Shown one piece after another: positions 36,426 to 45,092 of a DNA stretch of 64,000 nt; position 1 is the stretch's first letter; the number at the start of each line of letters is the position of its first letter. This stretch comes from JAJZNI01 sp035624785 (GTDB lineage Bacteria > Chloroflexota > Dormibacteria > Aeolococcales > Aeolococcaceae): positions 1-64,000 of the forward strand of contig DASPQV010000051.1 of assembly GCA_035624785.1 (NCBI GenBank), given 5' to 3'. Made by a program: the position numbers and the translations under genes. The notes beneath the pieces were generated by a model. That model was not told where the DNA came from, did no database searches, and saw only the letters and a program-made list of their open reading frames with translations.

Positions 36426-37169
36426 CTACGGGGCGGGAGGAGGCTGCGGCGGATAGGGAGGCTGGCCCGGACCCGGCGGTGGCCCCTGCGGCTGCCCCCC
36501 CGGGGGGAACGCGTAGGGGGGCGGGGGGTACGGGTAGGGCTGCTGACCGCCTGGACCGGAGGGCTGCGGGTAGCCGTAGGGCTGTTGCCCGGCGGGTCCG
36601 GAGGGCTGGGTCGGGTAGCCATAGGGGGGCATCGGATAGCCGGGGGTGGGCCCGTACCCGCCGGCCGGGGCCGGATAGGGCATCCCGGTCTGCCCGGGGA
36701 CGGCGTGGAACGCCCGCCGCGCGCTGCCCGAGAACCCGATCGCCCAGATGATCAGCACGTTGACGACCAGGATCACGATCCCGGTGATCAGGGTCGACGT
36801 GGGGCGGTTCTGCGCCAGAGCGCCAGCGGTGTCGGAGATGCCCACCAGCACCCCCAGCGACGCCAGCACGATCCCGGTGACCCGCGGCCCGCCGGTCAGC
36901 CGTCCCATCGCCGCTCCCGACCAGATGCCGAGGATCGACAGGAGCAGCAGCACGATCCCGGCGCCCAGCATGATGCCCCCGAGCGCGCTGAGGGTGAGGT
37001 TGGCGTTGGCGAGCCCGGGGATCTGGTTCAGGTTGATGTTGCTGGCCCCCGCTAGCACCACGGCTCCGCCGATGCAAGCCAGAACGCCGAGGAGCAGCCA
37101 GAGGGCGCTCTCGAGGATCAGCAGAACCCGGCCGAGGGTGACGCTTCCCGGGACGGGTGGTCGGTACAT
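36426..37169 (-). CDS. Four-helix membrane protein with Pro/Gly/Tyr-rich tail
   Basis: The 247-aa protein has four hydrophobic helices (about 12-38, 58-82, 95-118, 125-145) and a low-complexity C-terminal 95 residues rich in Pro, Gly, Tyr and Gln (YGYPQPSGPGGQQPY). The design is like the N-terminal tail of the 30.2-kb protein. GAGGA lies 8 nt before the ATG. No enzymatic motif is seen. Confidence 0.65.
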   Translation of the reverse strand: MYRPPVPGSVTLGRVLLILESALWLLLGVLACIGGAVVLAGASNINLNQIPGLANANLTLSALGGIMLGAGIVLLLLSILGIWSGAAMGRLTGGPRVTGIVLASLGVLVGISDTAGALAQNRPTSTLITGIVILVVNVLIIWAIGFSGSARRAFHAVPGQTGMPYPAPAGGYGPTPGYPMPPYGYPTQPSGPAGQQPYGYPQPSGPGGQQPYPYPPPPYAFPPGGQPQGPPPGPGQPPYPPQPPPAP

Positions 37170-37300
37170 CGCGCAGTCCTCGTGCTGTCCCTCTCACCGG
37201 CCGGCGCCGGGCCTCGGACGCCCCGAACTATAGGCGCGGCCGATTGGAGATGGAAGCGCTGCCGGAGCGCTGTCCTGCCGGCTGCCCCCGGCGCGCTGGA

Positions 37301-37939
37301 CTATGCCGCACCGGACCGGGAGGCTGGCTGCGGCACGGCCGCTTCCGCGGCTGCGGGGACACTCGCGAAGGCGCCGGCCTGATCCCAGGGGCGATCGGGG
37401 AGCACGGGAGCCGGTTGGGCGTCCAGCCCCTCCGTGGTTGCCGTCGCCGTGGTCTCCGGCTCGGCCGTGGCTGCCGCACCGGCCGTCGCGGCCGCCTGGG
37501 TGGTCGCGCCGGCGCTCCCCATCAGGAGCCGGCGCAGTGGCTCCCACCAGTGGAGGGCGAGGACGACGACGCAGAGGAGCGGGCCGAAGATCCAGGCCCC
37601 GGCGCTGACCGAGACCCAGCCGACGATGTAGAGACCGAGGCCGGCCTCCACCAGGGTCAGGACGCCGCGGTAGCTTCCCGGGTTCGACGCGGCGGCTCGA
37701 TCCAGACCCACCGCGGCCACCGCGATCAACAGCTGGAAGACCGCGGCGCCGAGGATCGCGCTGCCGCTCAGCGTCTGATGGCCGAAGAGGCCGGAGTAGG
37801 TCACCGAGCTGCCGCCCCCGGCGGCCATCCCGAAGATGACCCCGCCGGCGGCGATGATGAGCAGGATGCCCGCCTGCAGGTAGACCAGCGACCGGGCGAC
37901 CAGCAGCCGGCCAGGGGGGAGTTTGCGGCCGAAGCCCAT
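37301..37939 (-). CDS. Four-helix membrane protein, function unknown
   Basis: The 212-aa protein has four predicted helices (about 18-40, 55-75, 88-108, 112-130) and an Ala/Thr-rich cytosolic or exported tail. TAAGCT is 6 nt before the ATG, a leaderless-type start. It is in the same orientation as the preceding membrane-protein gene (36426-37169) and ispH. Confidence 0.62.
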   Translation of the reverse strand: MGFGRKLPPGRLLVARSLVYLQAGILLIIAAGGVIFGMAAGGGSSVTYSGLFGHQTLSGSAILGAAVFQLLIAVAAVGLDRAAASNPGSYRGVLTLVEAGLGLYIVGWVSVSAGAWIFGPLLCVVVLALHWWEPLRRLLMGSAGATTQAAATAGAAATAEPETTATATTEGLDAQPAPVLPDRPWDQAGAFASVPAAAEAAVPQPASRSGAA

Positions 37940-38024
37940 GGCCGGAGCTTAGGCCGGCGCCTCTCGCTGCGATCGCGTCGTGTCCACTTCGTAGCCGGAC
38001 CGAGAGGGTCAGCGCGGCGCCGGA

Positions 38025-38918
38025 TCAGCCCGCCGGTGCGCTCCCCACCGCGTCCGGGATCGCCTCCAGCGCCGCGATCACCTCGCGGGTGAGCTGGGTC
38101 GGGGTGGAGGCGCCGGAGGTCACTCCGACCCGGCGCATGCCGCGGAACCATTCGGGACGCAGGTCGGCGGCCGTGTCGACCAGGTGGGCCGGCTTGTGGC
38201 CCATCTCCTCGACCACCTGCACCAGCCGCTTGCTGTTGCTGCTGCGCTGGCTCCCCACCACCACCACGCAGTCGACGTCGTCGGCGGCGAGCACGGCGGC
38301 CTCCTGGCGCTCCTGGGTGGCCCGGCAGATCTCGTTGTGCACCTCGGTCTGCGGGAAGCGCTGGACCAGCCGGTCGATGATCGCCTGGGTGTCCCACATC
38401 GAGAGGGTGGTCTGGCAGGTCACCGCGAGACGCGTGCCCGGGGCGTAGTGGAGGGCGTCGACCTCCTCGATTGATTCAATGAGCGTCGTGCGGTCGGGAG
38501 CGACCCCCAGGACTCCCGCCGGTTCCGGGTGACCTCGCTTGCCGATGTAGACGATCTGGTAGCCGCGGCCCGCCAGCTCCCGGACCAGGTCGTGGGTGCG
38601 GGTCACATCGCTGCAGGTGGCGTCGACGATCTCCAGCCCGCGGTCGCGGGCGGCCTGGACCACCTGGGGAGAGATGCCGTGGGCGGTGAAGACGACGGTG
38701 CCGTCCCGGACCTGCTCCAGCCCCTTCATCCGGTCGGTCTCGGCGACCAGGTGGACTCCCGCCTCCTCCAGCTCCTGGGTCACGTGCTCGTTGTGGACCA
38801 GGTAGCCGAGCATGGTCACCGGCCGGTCCCGGCGCTCGGCGCCGACCTGCTTGGCCAGCCGGATCGCCTCGACGACGCCGTGGCAGTAGCCGCGGGGCCG
38901 GATCCTAACCACCTCCAT
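38025..38918 (-). CDS. ispH: 4-hydroxy-3-methylbut-2-enyl diphosphate reductase
   Basis: The 297-aa enzyme carries out the last step of the MEP isoprenoid pathway, forming IPP and DMAPP with a [4Fe-4S] cluster. All three cluster cysteines are present: Cys12 (GYCHG), one in DATCSDV and one in NEICRAT. The active-site SSNSKRLV and GASTP motifs are also there. TAGACT lies exactly 7 nt before the ATG, so the message is probably leaderless. Confidence 0.96.
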   Translation of the reverse strand: MEVVRIRPRGYCHGVVEAIRLAKQVGAERRDRPVTMLGYLVHNEHVTQELEEAGVHLVAETDRMKGLEQVRDGTVVFTAHGISPQVVQAARDRGLEIVDATCSDVTRTHDLVRELAGRGYQIVYIGKRGHPEPAGVLGVAPDRTTLIESIEEVDALHYAPGTRLAVTCQTTLSMWDTQAIIDRLVQRFPQTEVHNEICRATQERQEAAVLAADDVDCVVVVGSQRSSNSKRLVQVVEEMGHKPAHLVDTAADLRPEWFRGMRRVGVTSGASTPTQLTREVIAALEAIPDAVGSAPAG

Positions 38919-39055
38919 GCGGCCCAGTCTAGATAGCCTCGCGCGACTGGCGATGCGCTCGGTGAGGGTGGAGGCCAGGCGCCGCGGAATGAATCCCGAC
39001 CTGCGCTGGGCCGGCTTCCTTTGAGCGGATCAATTCGGGGCGGGGTCGTTGGTGC

Positions 39056-40051
39056 TCACTGGGGGGTGGCAAGCGGAGCCGGCGCCAGGGACCGCGCGGC
39101 CCGTCGCTCCCGGCCGCCGAGCAGCAGCCACGAGTAGAAGGCGGCCCCCACGGTGAGGCCGATCCCGATCTTGGCTCCGCCGGGCAACCCGCTGGGGGAG
39201 ACGAAGGCCTCCAGGCAGCCCGCCACCACCAGGAGGACCACGGTGGCGAGGAAGAGCCCCAGGATGTCGCGTCCCGCCTGGGCCAGCGAGTCGCCTCGGC
39301 TGCGAAGCCCCGGTCGGAGCAGCGCGTCGCCGAGCCGGAGCCCGGCAGCCCCTGCGATCACGATGATGCTCAACTCCAGGACGCCGTGGGCGGCGATCAG
39401 CGACCAGAAGGCGTAGTCGTAGCCACCGGAGTGCACCGCGGCTCCCAGGGTGCCGAGGCTCCAGCCGTTGATGAAGAGCAGGAGAGCGGTGGGCACTCCC
39501 AGGCAGAGCCCGAGGATGAAGCAGATCGCGGCCACCTCGATGTTGTGGACGAAGATGCTGGGCGCGGCCAGCAGCGGCTGGGGGATCGAGACCTGGGGGG
39601 CCCCCCTGGCCATCTCGTCGAAGAGGGAGTCGGGGACCAGCAGGCCTCTCAGGTCGGGGCGGAGCGCGTAAGCCAGCCAGCCTGCGAAGGTCCCGGCGAG
39701 CAGGCAGCCCAGCGAGGCCAGGAAGTACCCGGCGTTGGCGCGGAAGAGCCGGGGAGCTCCGGAAGCGAAGAAGGGGAGCACGGCGGTGAGGCGGGGCGCA
39801 GGGCCCCGGTGCAGCACCACGTGGGCCCGCCCGTACAGGGAGTTGAGGTACTCGGTGACGGGATGCTCGGGAAAGTCGCGGCGGGCGATCGACAGGTCGC
39901 TGGCGGTCCGCCGGTAGAGCGCTGCGTAGCGCTGGAGATCCTCGGCTCGCATGCCGCCCATCCGGCCACGGCGGAGCTGCTCGGTTCTCGCCTCGAGCTC
40001 CGACCAGCGAGCCTGCCGCGACGCGATGAAGGCGTCGAGCCCGCCGCTCAT
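39056..40051 (-). CDS. SpoIIM/DUF95 family membrane protein
   Basis: The 331-aa protein has a soluble N-terminal region (about 1-105; FIASRQARWSELEARTEQLRR) and six or so helices (SLGCLLAGTFAGWLAY, ICFILGLCLGVPTALLLFING, HGVLELSIIVIAGAAGLRLG). The last motif is the family hallmark. In non-sporulating relatives these proteins sit next to RDD, MoxR and DUF58 genes. The ATG at 40051 overlaps the RDD stop by 4 bp, so a longer upstream start is rejected. Confidence 0.87.
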   Translation of the reverse strand: MSGGLDAFIASRQARWSELEARTEQLRRGRMGGMRAEDLQRYAALYRRTASDLSIARRDFPEHPVTEYLNSLYGRAHVVLHRGPAPRLTAVLPFFASGAPRLFRANAGYFLASLGCLLAGTFAGWLAYALRPDLRGLLVPDSLFDEMARGAPQVSIPQPLLAAPSIFVHNIEVAAICFILGLCLGVPTALLLFINGWSLGTLGAAVHSGGYDYAFWSLIAAHGVLELSIIVIAGAAGLRLGDALLRPGLRSRGDSLAQAGRDILGLFLATVVLLVVAGCLEAFVSPSGLPGGAKIGIGLTVGAAFYSWLLLGGRERRAARSLAPAPLATPQ

Positions 40052-40830
40052 CGGCCGAAGCGGACCGAGAGCTGCAGGTACAGCCGCTCCAGGAGGAGCT
40101 CGGGTGGCCACATCCGCTCCTGGGCGCCGGGGGGCAGGGCCAGGCGCTCGAGGAGGGGCGCCGCCAGCCTGCCGGCCAGTTCCGCCCGCTGGGCGGGATG
40201 GAGCCCGGGCCGGCTGAGGAACGTGCGGATGGCGCGGAACTCACGGTCCCCGAGCCCGCCGAGCCCGTCGATGGGCGGCCCCGGGTCGTAGCTCCGCAGC
40301 AAGACCGGCGCAGGAGCGGTGGCCGCGGCCAGGGTGACCGGGGTCCGCTCCCGCACCACCACCGTCCCCGCCAGGAGGTCGCCGAGCCGTCGTGACTGCG
40401 GGTGGAAGAACATCAGGATGGGGCCGATCCCGAAGAGGTCGACCACGTAAGCGAGGCTGCGCAGGAAGGCCTCGCCGATCCCGATGGTGCCTCCGTCCAG
40501 CCGGATGGCCCGGATTCCCAGGGCGGCCTTGCCCGGCGTCCGGCCGCCGCTGACCGCCTGAGACAGGGTGAAGTAGGCGATCACCAGGACCACGGACAGT
40601 GCGCTCAGGAGCAGGGCGAGCAGGCTGAGGTTCTCAGCCGCCCCGGCGCCGGAGCCGGCGGCTCCCGCGGCGATGGCTTCCCCGAGCAGCAGCAGCAGGA
40701 CCACCAGGATGGCGGCCACCAGGGCATCGAGAGCCGCCGCCGTGATCCTGGTGGCCAGGCCGGCGACGCGGAACGACAGCCCGACGTTGTCGGCTGTGGT
40801 GACCTGCTGCACGTCATAGCCGGCGCTCAC
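40048..40830 (-). CDS. RDD family membrane protein
   Basis: The 260-aa protein opens with the RDD-type segment (VGLSFRVAGLATRITAAALDALV) and has three to four helices. The family signature GGRTPGKAALGIRAIRLDG and FFHPQSRRLGDLLAGTVVV are both present. The Asp-rich signature residues are partly kept. The GTG start overlaps the YihY stop (GTGA) and the stop overlaps SpoIIM, so YihY, RDD and SpoIIM form one operon. Confidence 0.88.
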   Translation of the reverse strand: MSAGYDVQQVTTADNVGLSFRVAGLATRITAAALDALVAAILVVLLLLLGEAIAAGAAGSGAGAAENLSLLALLLSALSVVLVIAYFTLSQAVSGGRTPGKAALGIRAIRLDGGTIGIGEAFLRSLAYVVDLFGIGPILMFFHPQSRRLGDLLAGTVVVRERTPVTLAAATAPAPVLLRSYDPGPPIDGLGGLGDREFRAIRTFLSRPGLHPAQRAELAGRLAAPLLERLALPPGAQERMWPPELLLERLYLQLSVRFGR

Positions 40831-41927
40831 TGAGGCCGGATGTTGCCACCTCCGGCCCGAGCGGGAGCGTCGGCGATCGGATCGTCGCGGGGGGTCGCCG
40901 AACCGCCTCCCGGGGTCCCCGGATCGTCGCGGGGGGTCGCCGAACCGCCTCCCGGGGTCCCTGGATCGTCGCGGGCGGTCGCCGGACCGCCCCCCGGGGT
41001 CCCCGGATCGTCACCCGGGGCCGTCGAGCCGCCCGCGGCCCTCCTCGCCGTCGCGGCCGGCTCCGCCGGGCGGCGCTGGCCGGCGGAGATGGGGACCTGG
41101 GAGCTGCTGTCGGTGGGGGTGGCCACCAGACCGATGGCGTCGTAGCCCGCCCCCAGCCGCGCCTTGTTCCACACCGCGCCGATGAGGATGAACTGGGCGA
41201 TGAACGAGAGCCAGGCCACCAGCAGGAAGAACAGGGCGAACTCCTGACCGTAGGAGTTGAACCCGTGCACCAGCTTGGCGTAGAGGGGGAAGAGCAGGGT
41301 GATCGCCTCGGTGAGGATCCCCGCGATCAGCGCTCCCGGCCAGACCTGGCTGACGTGGAAGGTCCGGTCCGGTACCAGGCGGTAGATGAGCAGCATCAGC
41401 GCGACCATGTCGATCAGGGCCAGAAGCGGACCGAGGCCGGCCATGAAGGGGACCACGTTCATCAGCGTGTTCAGGCCGACATCGACCACAAGTCCGACGC
41501 CGAGGACCACGATCATCAGCACTCCCATGGCCCGCTGGCGGAGGAAGTTGCGCTGCTTGATCCCGAAGATCTGGGCCATTGCGAACTCGAGGGAGGCGAA
41601 CAGGTTGCTGCCGGCGAAGAGCAGGCCGGCGATGCTCAGGATCCCGAAGACGCCGGCGGCGCCGTTGAGGTGGCTGAGCGCGTCCCTGACGCTGGCCTGC
41701 GCCGAGACGGGGAAGGCGGTGACGATGGTGCTCTCGGCCTTGGATTCGATGGCGTGGCTGCCCAGGGCCAGGCCGATGATGGCCAGGACTCCCAGCATGA
41801 TGGGGAACATCGAGACGAAGGCGTTGAGGGCCACCGCCGCCGAGTAGCTGCCCGCGTGGGTCGAGCCGTAGGTCTGGATCACGCGGACGACCAACGATCG
41901 CTTGATTCGCTCCATCTTCCGTCCCAT
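40827..41927 (-). CDS. YihY/BrkB family membrane protein with repetitive C-terminal tail
   Basis: The 366-aa protein has the six-helix YihY domain (about 20-275; TYGSTHAGSYSAAVALNAFVSMFP, YRLVPDRTFHVSQVWPGALIAGIL). A hydrophilic tail follows, built of three 14-residue repeats (DDPGTPGGGSATPR and variants). YihY proteins were once called RNase BN but are integral membrane proteins of unknown transport role. It is first in the YihY-RDD-SpoIIM operon. A 7-bp inverted repeat lies 12 nt before the ATG. Confidence 0.87.
   Translation of the reverse strand: MGRKMERIKRSLVVRVIQTYGSTHAGSYSAAVALNAFVSMFPIMLGVLAIIGLALGSHAIESKAESTIVTAFPVSAQASVRDALSHLNGAAGVFGILSIAGLLFAGSNLFASLEFAMAQIFGIKQRNFLRQRAMGVLMIVVLGVGLVVDVGLNTLMNVVPFMAGLGPLLALIDMVALMLLIYRLVPDRTFHVSQVWPGALIAGILTEAITLLFPLYAKLVHGFNSYGQEFALFFLLVAWLSFIAQFILIGAVWNKARLGAGYDAIGLVATPTDSSSQVPISAGQRRPAEPAATARRAAGGSTAPGDDPGTPGGGPATARDDPGTPGGGSATPRDDPGTPGGGSATPRDDPIADAPARAGGGNIRPQ
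40879..41004 (-). repeat. Three 42-bp in-frame tandem repeats in the YihY gene
   Basis: Units at 40879-40920, 40921-40962 and 40963-41004 are nearly identical. A decayed fourth begins at 41005. Each encodes 14 residues. Near-identity of units 1 and 2 (one base difference) suggests recent expansion and length variation between strains. Confidence 0.9.
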
Positions 41928-41938
41928 CTGTCTCTCAG

Positions 41939-41960
41939 GCCCGCGTAACTTGGCGCGGGC
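41939..41960 (-). promoter_or_regulatory. 7-bp GC inverted repeat just upstream of the YihY start
   Basis: GCCCGCG (41939-41945) and CGCGGGC (41954-41960) flank an 8-nt loop, 12 nt ahead of the YihY ATG. It could be an operator or a transcription terminator for the gene at 42158-43345. There is no U-run, so an operator or 5'-UTR hairpin is preferred. Confidence 0.35.
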
Positions 41961-42157
41961 GTCGCGCGCGCCACCGGCCCGATCGGCTGCGCGACCTCAC
42001 AACCTCTATCGATCTCATGGTGCGGAGGCGGTACGCCGCGCCACAACCCGAGGTTGTCCTCGGCCGCGAGTGCGCACCGGGTTCGTCCCAGCCCCCGGGC
42101 GTGGGACCACCGCGGCGCCGGGAGGGCGATCCCGGTGCCTCCTGCTGATGAGCGCCG

Positions 42158-43345
42158 CTAGGGCCCGGCGACCAGCAGCCGGCCGTCGACCCAGCCGGTC
42201 CAGCCGTTGGAGCAGACCACCCGGGCCCACGCGCCCCGCATCTCGGTGACCTGGACCGGGAGGTGTCCGCCCAGGGTGGCGATCACCGCCCCGTTGGGAT
42301 CCGGCGCGGCCCACGCCTGCATGCCCTGGGGAGGGACCTTGTGGCCGGGAGTCCAGGCTGCCTGGGCAGGTGCCTGGGCCGGAGTCGTGCCGTAGGGCTG
42401 CTGTCCGAATCCCTGTCCCTGGGCCGTGCCGTACTGCTGGGCCGCGAACTGCTGCCCGCCGGCGGCGTATCCCTGGCCCCCGAACTGCTGGCCGGCCGCA
42501 TAGCCCTGGCCGGCGCCACCGTACGGCTGTCCCGCACCGCCGGCGGGGTAGGGCCCCGCCTGGGCCGGCTGCGCCTGCTGGTACGGGGAGGACGCTGCCG
42601 GCTGGTACGCCGGGCTTGCCTGATAGCCGGACCCGGGGCTGGCCCACGGCGAGGCTCCGCCCGCCGGCGTCGCCGAAGAGGCCGCCGCGGTCTCCTCTGC
42701 CGGGGCCTCCTCCGCGGCCGGGGTCACCGGCTGCTCGGTGGCAGGGCTCGGCGTCGCTGCCTCCGCGGCCGGGGCGGGAACCTCCGCCTCAGCGGCTGGA
42801 GCCGGTGACACGGCCTCGGCCGCGGGCGCCTCCGCCCCGAAGGCTGCCGGGGCCCACGAGGACGCCTCGGTGCTCTCGGCGGCGAACTGCGGCACCGCCT
42901 CGACGGGGGCCGCCTCGGCCTCCGCGGCGGCACCCTGGACGGCCGCTGCCTCGGGGGTGGTGCCGGCCAGCCGCAGCACCGCGCGCCTCGTCCGGGCGAG
43001 ATCGCTGACCGCGCTGAACAGGCTGTGCTTGGTCAGCCCGTCCAGGAATATCCAGGTGGAGACCAGCACCTGGCTGCCCGCCGGAGCGACGGAGACGGTT
43101 CCCGGCCGCTGCTCCTCCAGGAAGGGCAGGTCCCCGGCCAGCGAGCTGCCGCTGTCCCCGACCTCCACCGCCTGGCTGAGGACCAGGCGATCCCGGTCGC
43201 TCGGGAGGCTGGCGATCACCTCGCTGCCGCCGCTCGTCAGCAGCAGGACGAATTCGGTGCCCGGCTCGGTGCGCTCGCCCGAAAACTGCAGGTCGTCAGT
43301 GACGCTGCACCAGCCGATGATGAGCTGTTTGGCGTCGGTGGCCAT
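42158..43345 (-). CDS. Cytosolic-looking protein with long Ala/Gln-rich linker and C-terminal SH3-like domain
   Basis: The protein has about 395 aa. The N-terminal 125 residues form a folded domain (KQLIIGWCSVTDDLQFSGER...VLVSTWIFLDGLTKHSLFSAVSDLARTR). A disordered linker of about 200 residues rich in Ala, Pro, Gln, Gly and Tyr follows. The last 60 residues look like a bacterial SH3 domain (ATLGGHLPVQVTEMRGAWARVVCSNGWTGWVDGRLL). The ATG at 43345 is chosen because GGGAGG lies 10 nt upstream. No function is known. Confidence 0.65.
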   Translation of the reverse strand: MATDAKQLIIGWCSVTDDLQFSGERTEPGTEFVLLLTSGGSEVIASLPSDRDRLVLSQAVEVGDSGSSLAGDLPFLEEQRPGTVSVAPAGSQVLVSTWIFLDGLTKHSLFSAVSDLARTRRAVLRLAGTTPEAAAVQGAAAEAEAAPVEAVPQFAAESTEASSWAPAAFGAEAPAAEAVSPAPAAEAEVPAPAAEAATPSPATEQPVTPAAEEAPAEETAAASSATPAGGASPWASPGSGYQASPAYQPAASSPYQQAQPAQAGPYPAGGAGQPYGGAGQGYAAGQQFGGQGYAAGGQQFAAQQYGTAQGQGFGQQPYGTTPAQAPAQAAWTPGHKVPPQGMQAWAAPDPNGAVIATLGGHLPVQVTEMRGAWARVVCSNGWTGWVDGRLLVAGP

Positions 43346-43435
43346 GACCCGGAGACCTCCCATGTGCCCGTCCCGAAGTCTGACCTCGGTGCCGAGGCTC
43401 CCGAATTCTCGCAGGAAGCAGAGGGCCAGGGGATA

Positions 43436-43888
43436 TCAAGGGAAGTAAACGCGGAACCCCTGGGCGCTGGGCTCGAAGCCGACCGCCCGGTAGAAGGCGT
43501 GGGCATCCGTCCTGCGAACGTGGGAGAGCAGCTGGAGGCGGTAGCAGCCAGCCTCCCGCGCCCTCCGAACGGTCTCCTCCATCAGCCTGCGCCCGACCCC
43601 CCGGCGGCGGGCGGCCCGGTCGACGACGACGTGCTCCACGATCGCCCACGGCTGGCCGAAGTGGGTGATGTTGGGCCGGACGATGAGCAGGTCAGCGGTG
43701 CCCGCGACGGCGCCGTCGAGCAGCGCGGTGAGCAGGACCCGGCCCGGCTGGGTGGCCATCTCGGCGAGCGCAGCTCGAGCCGCCTCCAGGCCGGCCGGGT
43801 GGTGGCCGAGGCCGCCGGCGAGCTGCTCGTAGAGCTCGAGAATCGCGGGGAGGTCGTCAGGTAGAGCCGGCCTGACCTCGAGGCTCAT
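43436..43888 (-). CDS. GNAT family N-acetyltransferase
   Basis: The 150-aa protein is a single GNAT domain: motif A EHVVVDRAARRRGVGRRLMEETVRRAREAGC with the acetyl-CoA binding RRRGVGRRL loop, and motif B AHAFYRAVGFEPSAQGFRVYF. The substrate is not predictable from sequence. It is monocistronic. Confidence 0.9.
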   Translation of the reverse strand: MSLEVRPALPDDLPAILELYEQLAGGLGHHPAGLEAARAALAEMATQPGRVLLTALLDGAVAGTADLLIVRPNITHFGQPWAIVEHVVVDRAARRRGVGRRLMEETVRRAREAGCYRLQLLSHVRRTDAHAFYRAVGFEPSAQGFRVYFP

Positions 43889-44016
43889 CGGCTTGATCCT
43901 CGCAGACGGATGAGTGGGGATGCCCAGCCCCCGGCCCTCTCAGCTCCGGCGTCAATAAGCACCCGCTCGTGGTCGAGGGCGGCCGCCGGGCTGCGTCTCG
44001 CGGGTCCTCCGGGCCG

Positions 44017-44904
44017 CTACGTCTTCAGGTGCCGGTCGAAGAAGGCGATGATGCGGCGGCGAGCGTCCTGCGCTGAGGTCTGGTGGTAGCCATAGCCGAT
44101 CCACCGCTCCAGGAAAGCGGGGGTCCAGGGCATCCGGTCACCGGCTCCCTCGTGGTCGTTGAGGAAGCTGTGGCCGGCGTCGGGGTACTCCTTGACGTCG
44201 TGGGCCACCCCGCAGGCGGTCAGCGCCCGCTCCAGCCGGGCAGCCGCGTTGCGCTGGGAGTGATCGCGGCCGCCGTAGCTGGCAACGATCGGGCAGGCGG
44301 CGGCCATGGATCGCTCGGCGTGCCGGGGCGGCGGGCCGCCGTAGTTGACGCTGGCCGCGGCAAAGCCGTGGCCGACGGCCAGGGCCATGGCCAGCCCGCC
44401 GCCCATGCAGAAGCCGATGACCCCGACACGGCCGGTGCAGCCGTCGGACCGCCCCAGCCAGGCGCGCGAGGCATCGAGGTCGCGGAAGCTCCGCCCCCGG
44501 CGCGCCAGCATGTCACCGAGGACCCTGCCGACCCCACGCAGCCGGCTCCCGGCGCGGTACAGGTCCGGGGCGAGCGCGAGGTAGCCCTGACCAGCCAGCC
44601 AGTCGGCCTGGTTTCTGGTGTCCTGGGTCATCCCGCCGGCGTCGAACACGACGACCACACCGGGCCACGGGCCCGGCACGGACGGCGTCGCCAGGTACCC
44701 GGGCAAGCGTCCCCGCGGCGAGGGGATGGCGACCTCGGTCACGGCGCGCCCAGCGAGCTCATGGCGCGCGCCAGGGTACTGGAGGCGGGGCAGCCCCTGC
44801 CGGCTCACCCGCCATTCCCCGGCCACCTCGGTGACCGCCCTGCCCCGGGCGACCACCGCCTGGATGGCCTGATACCGCTGTTCCGCCACGCTCATCTGCC
44901 TCAT
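44017..44904 (-). CDS. Dienelactone-hydrolase family protein whose 5' end is a transposase remnant
   Basis: Residues from GTG 44742 onward (241 aa, the usual family size) form an alpha/beta hydrolase with nucleophile Cys in GFCMGG, acid in YGGRDHS and His in DAGHSFLND. Dienelactone hydrolases act on lactone or ester intermediates of aromatic degradation. The frame extends 54 codons upstream to ATG 44904. That extension (MSVAEQRYQAIQAVVA...VTEVAGEWRVSRQ) is the helix-turn-helix start of an IS481-type transposase. The gene may still use GTG 44742; a fused product is possible because the frame is uninterrupted. Codon use does not reveal which. Confidence 0.8.
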   Translation of the reverse strand: MRQMSVAEQRYQAIQAVVARGRAVTEVAGEWRVSRQGLPRLQYPGARHELAGRAVTEVAIPSPRGRLPGYLATPSVPGPWPGVVVVFDAGGMTQDTRNQADWLAGQGYLALAPDLYRAGSRLRGVGRVLGDMLARRGRSFRDLDASRAWLGRSDGCTGRVGVIGFCMGGGLAMALAVGHGFAAASVNYGGPPPRHAERSMAAACPIVASYGGRDHSQRNAAARLERALTACGVAHDVKEYPDAGHSFLNDHEGAGDRMPWTPAFLERWIGYGYHQTSAQDARRRIIAFFDRHLKT

Positions 44905-45006
44905 GAGCGCGACTGTGACCAATCAGCCGAAGCCGCTGGGACACATCAGGCGAAGGCGTGGGACGCATCACCCGAGGGCCTTCTGGGACGGGTCAGCCGA
45001 ACTTGC
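44796..45006 (-). mobile_element. Left-end remnant of an IS481-family insertion sequence
   Basis: The segment includes the first ~33 codons of a transposase (minus strand from 44895 or 44904) and, upstream of it, four direct repeats of about 23 bp. The rest of the element is gone; the hydrolase coding region follows directly. It abuts the 3' end of tRNA-Arg. Family assignment is from the N-terminal helix-turn-helix pattern. Confidence 0.55.
44914..45006 (+). repeat. Four direct repeats of ~23 bp, probable transposase-binding sites
   Basis: Copies begin at 44914, 44937, 44959 and 44984. The approximate consensus is TGGGACNCATCAGCCGAAG. Period is 22-25 bp, two helical turns. They lie between the transposase remnant and the tRNA gene. 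Confidence 0.75.
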
Positions 45007-45016
45007 ACACCTGAAG

Positions 45017-45092
45017 TGGGGCCCCCGGCGCGAATCGAACGCGCGACACGAGGTTTAGGAAACCTCTGCTCTATCCACTGAGCTACGGGGGC
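45017..45092 (-). tRNA. tRNA-Arg (anticodon CCT)
   Basis: The minus strand folds as a standard cloverleaf: acceptor GCCCCCG/CGGGGGC, D-arm GCTC...GAGC, anticodon stem GAGGT/ACCTC with loop TTCCTAA (anticodon CCT), variable GTGTC, T-arm GCGCG-TTCGATT-CGCGC. CCA is encoded at 45019-45017. It decodes AGG. Confidence 0.95.

Noticed and set aside
40879..41004. CRISPR-like repeats
   Set aside because: The 42-bp units have no spacers and are in frame in a coding gene.
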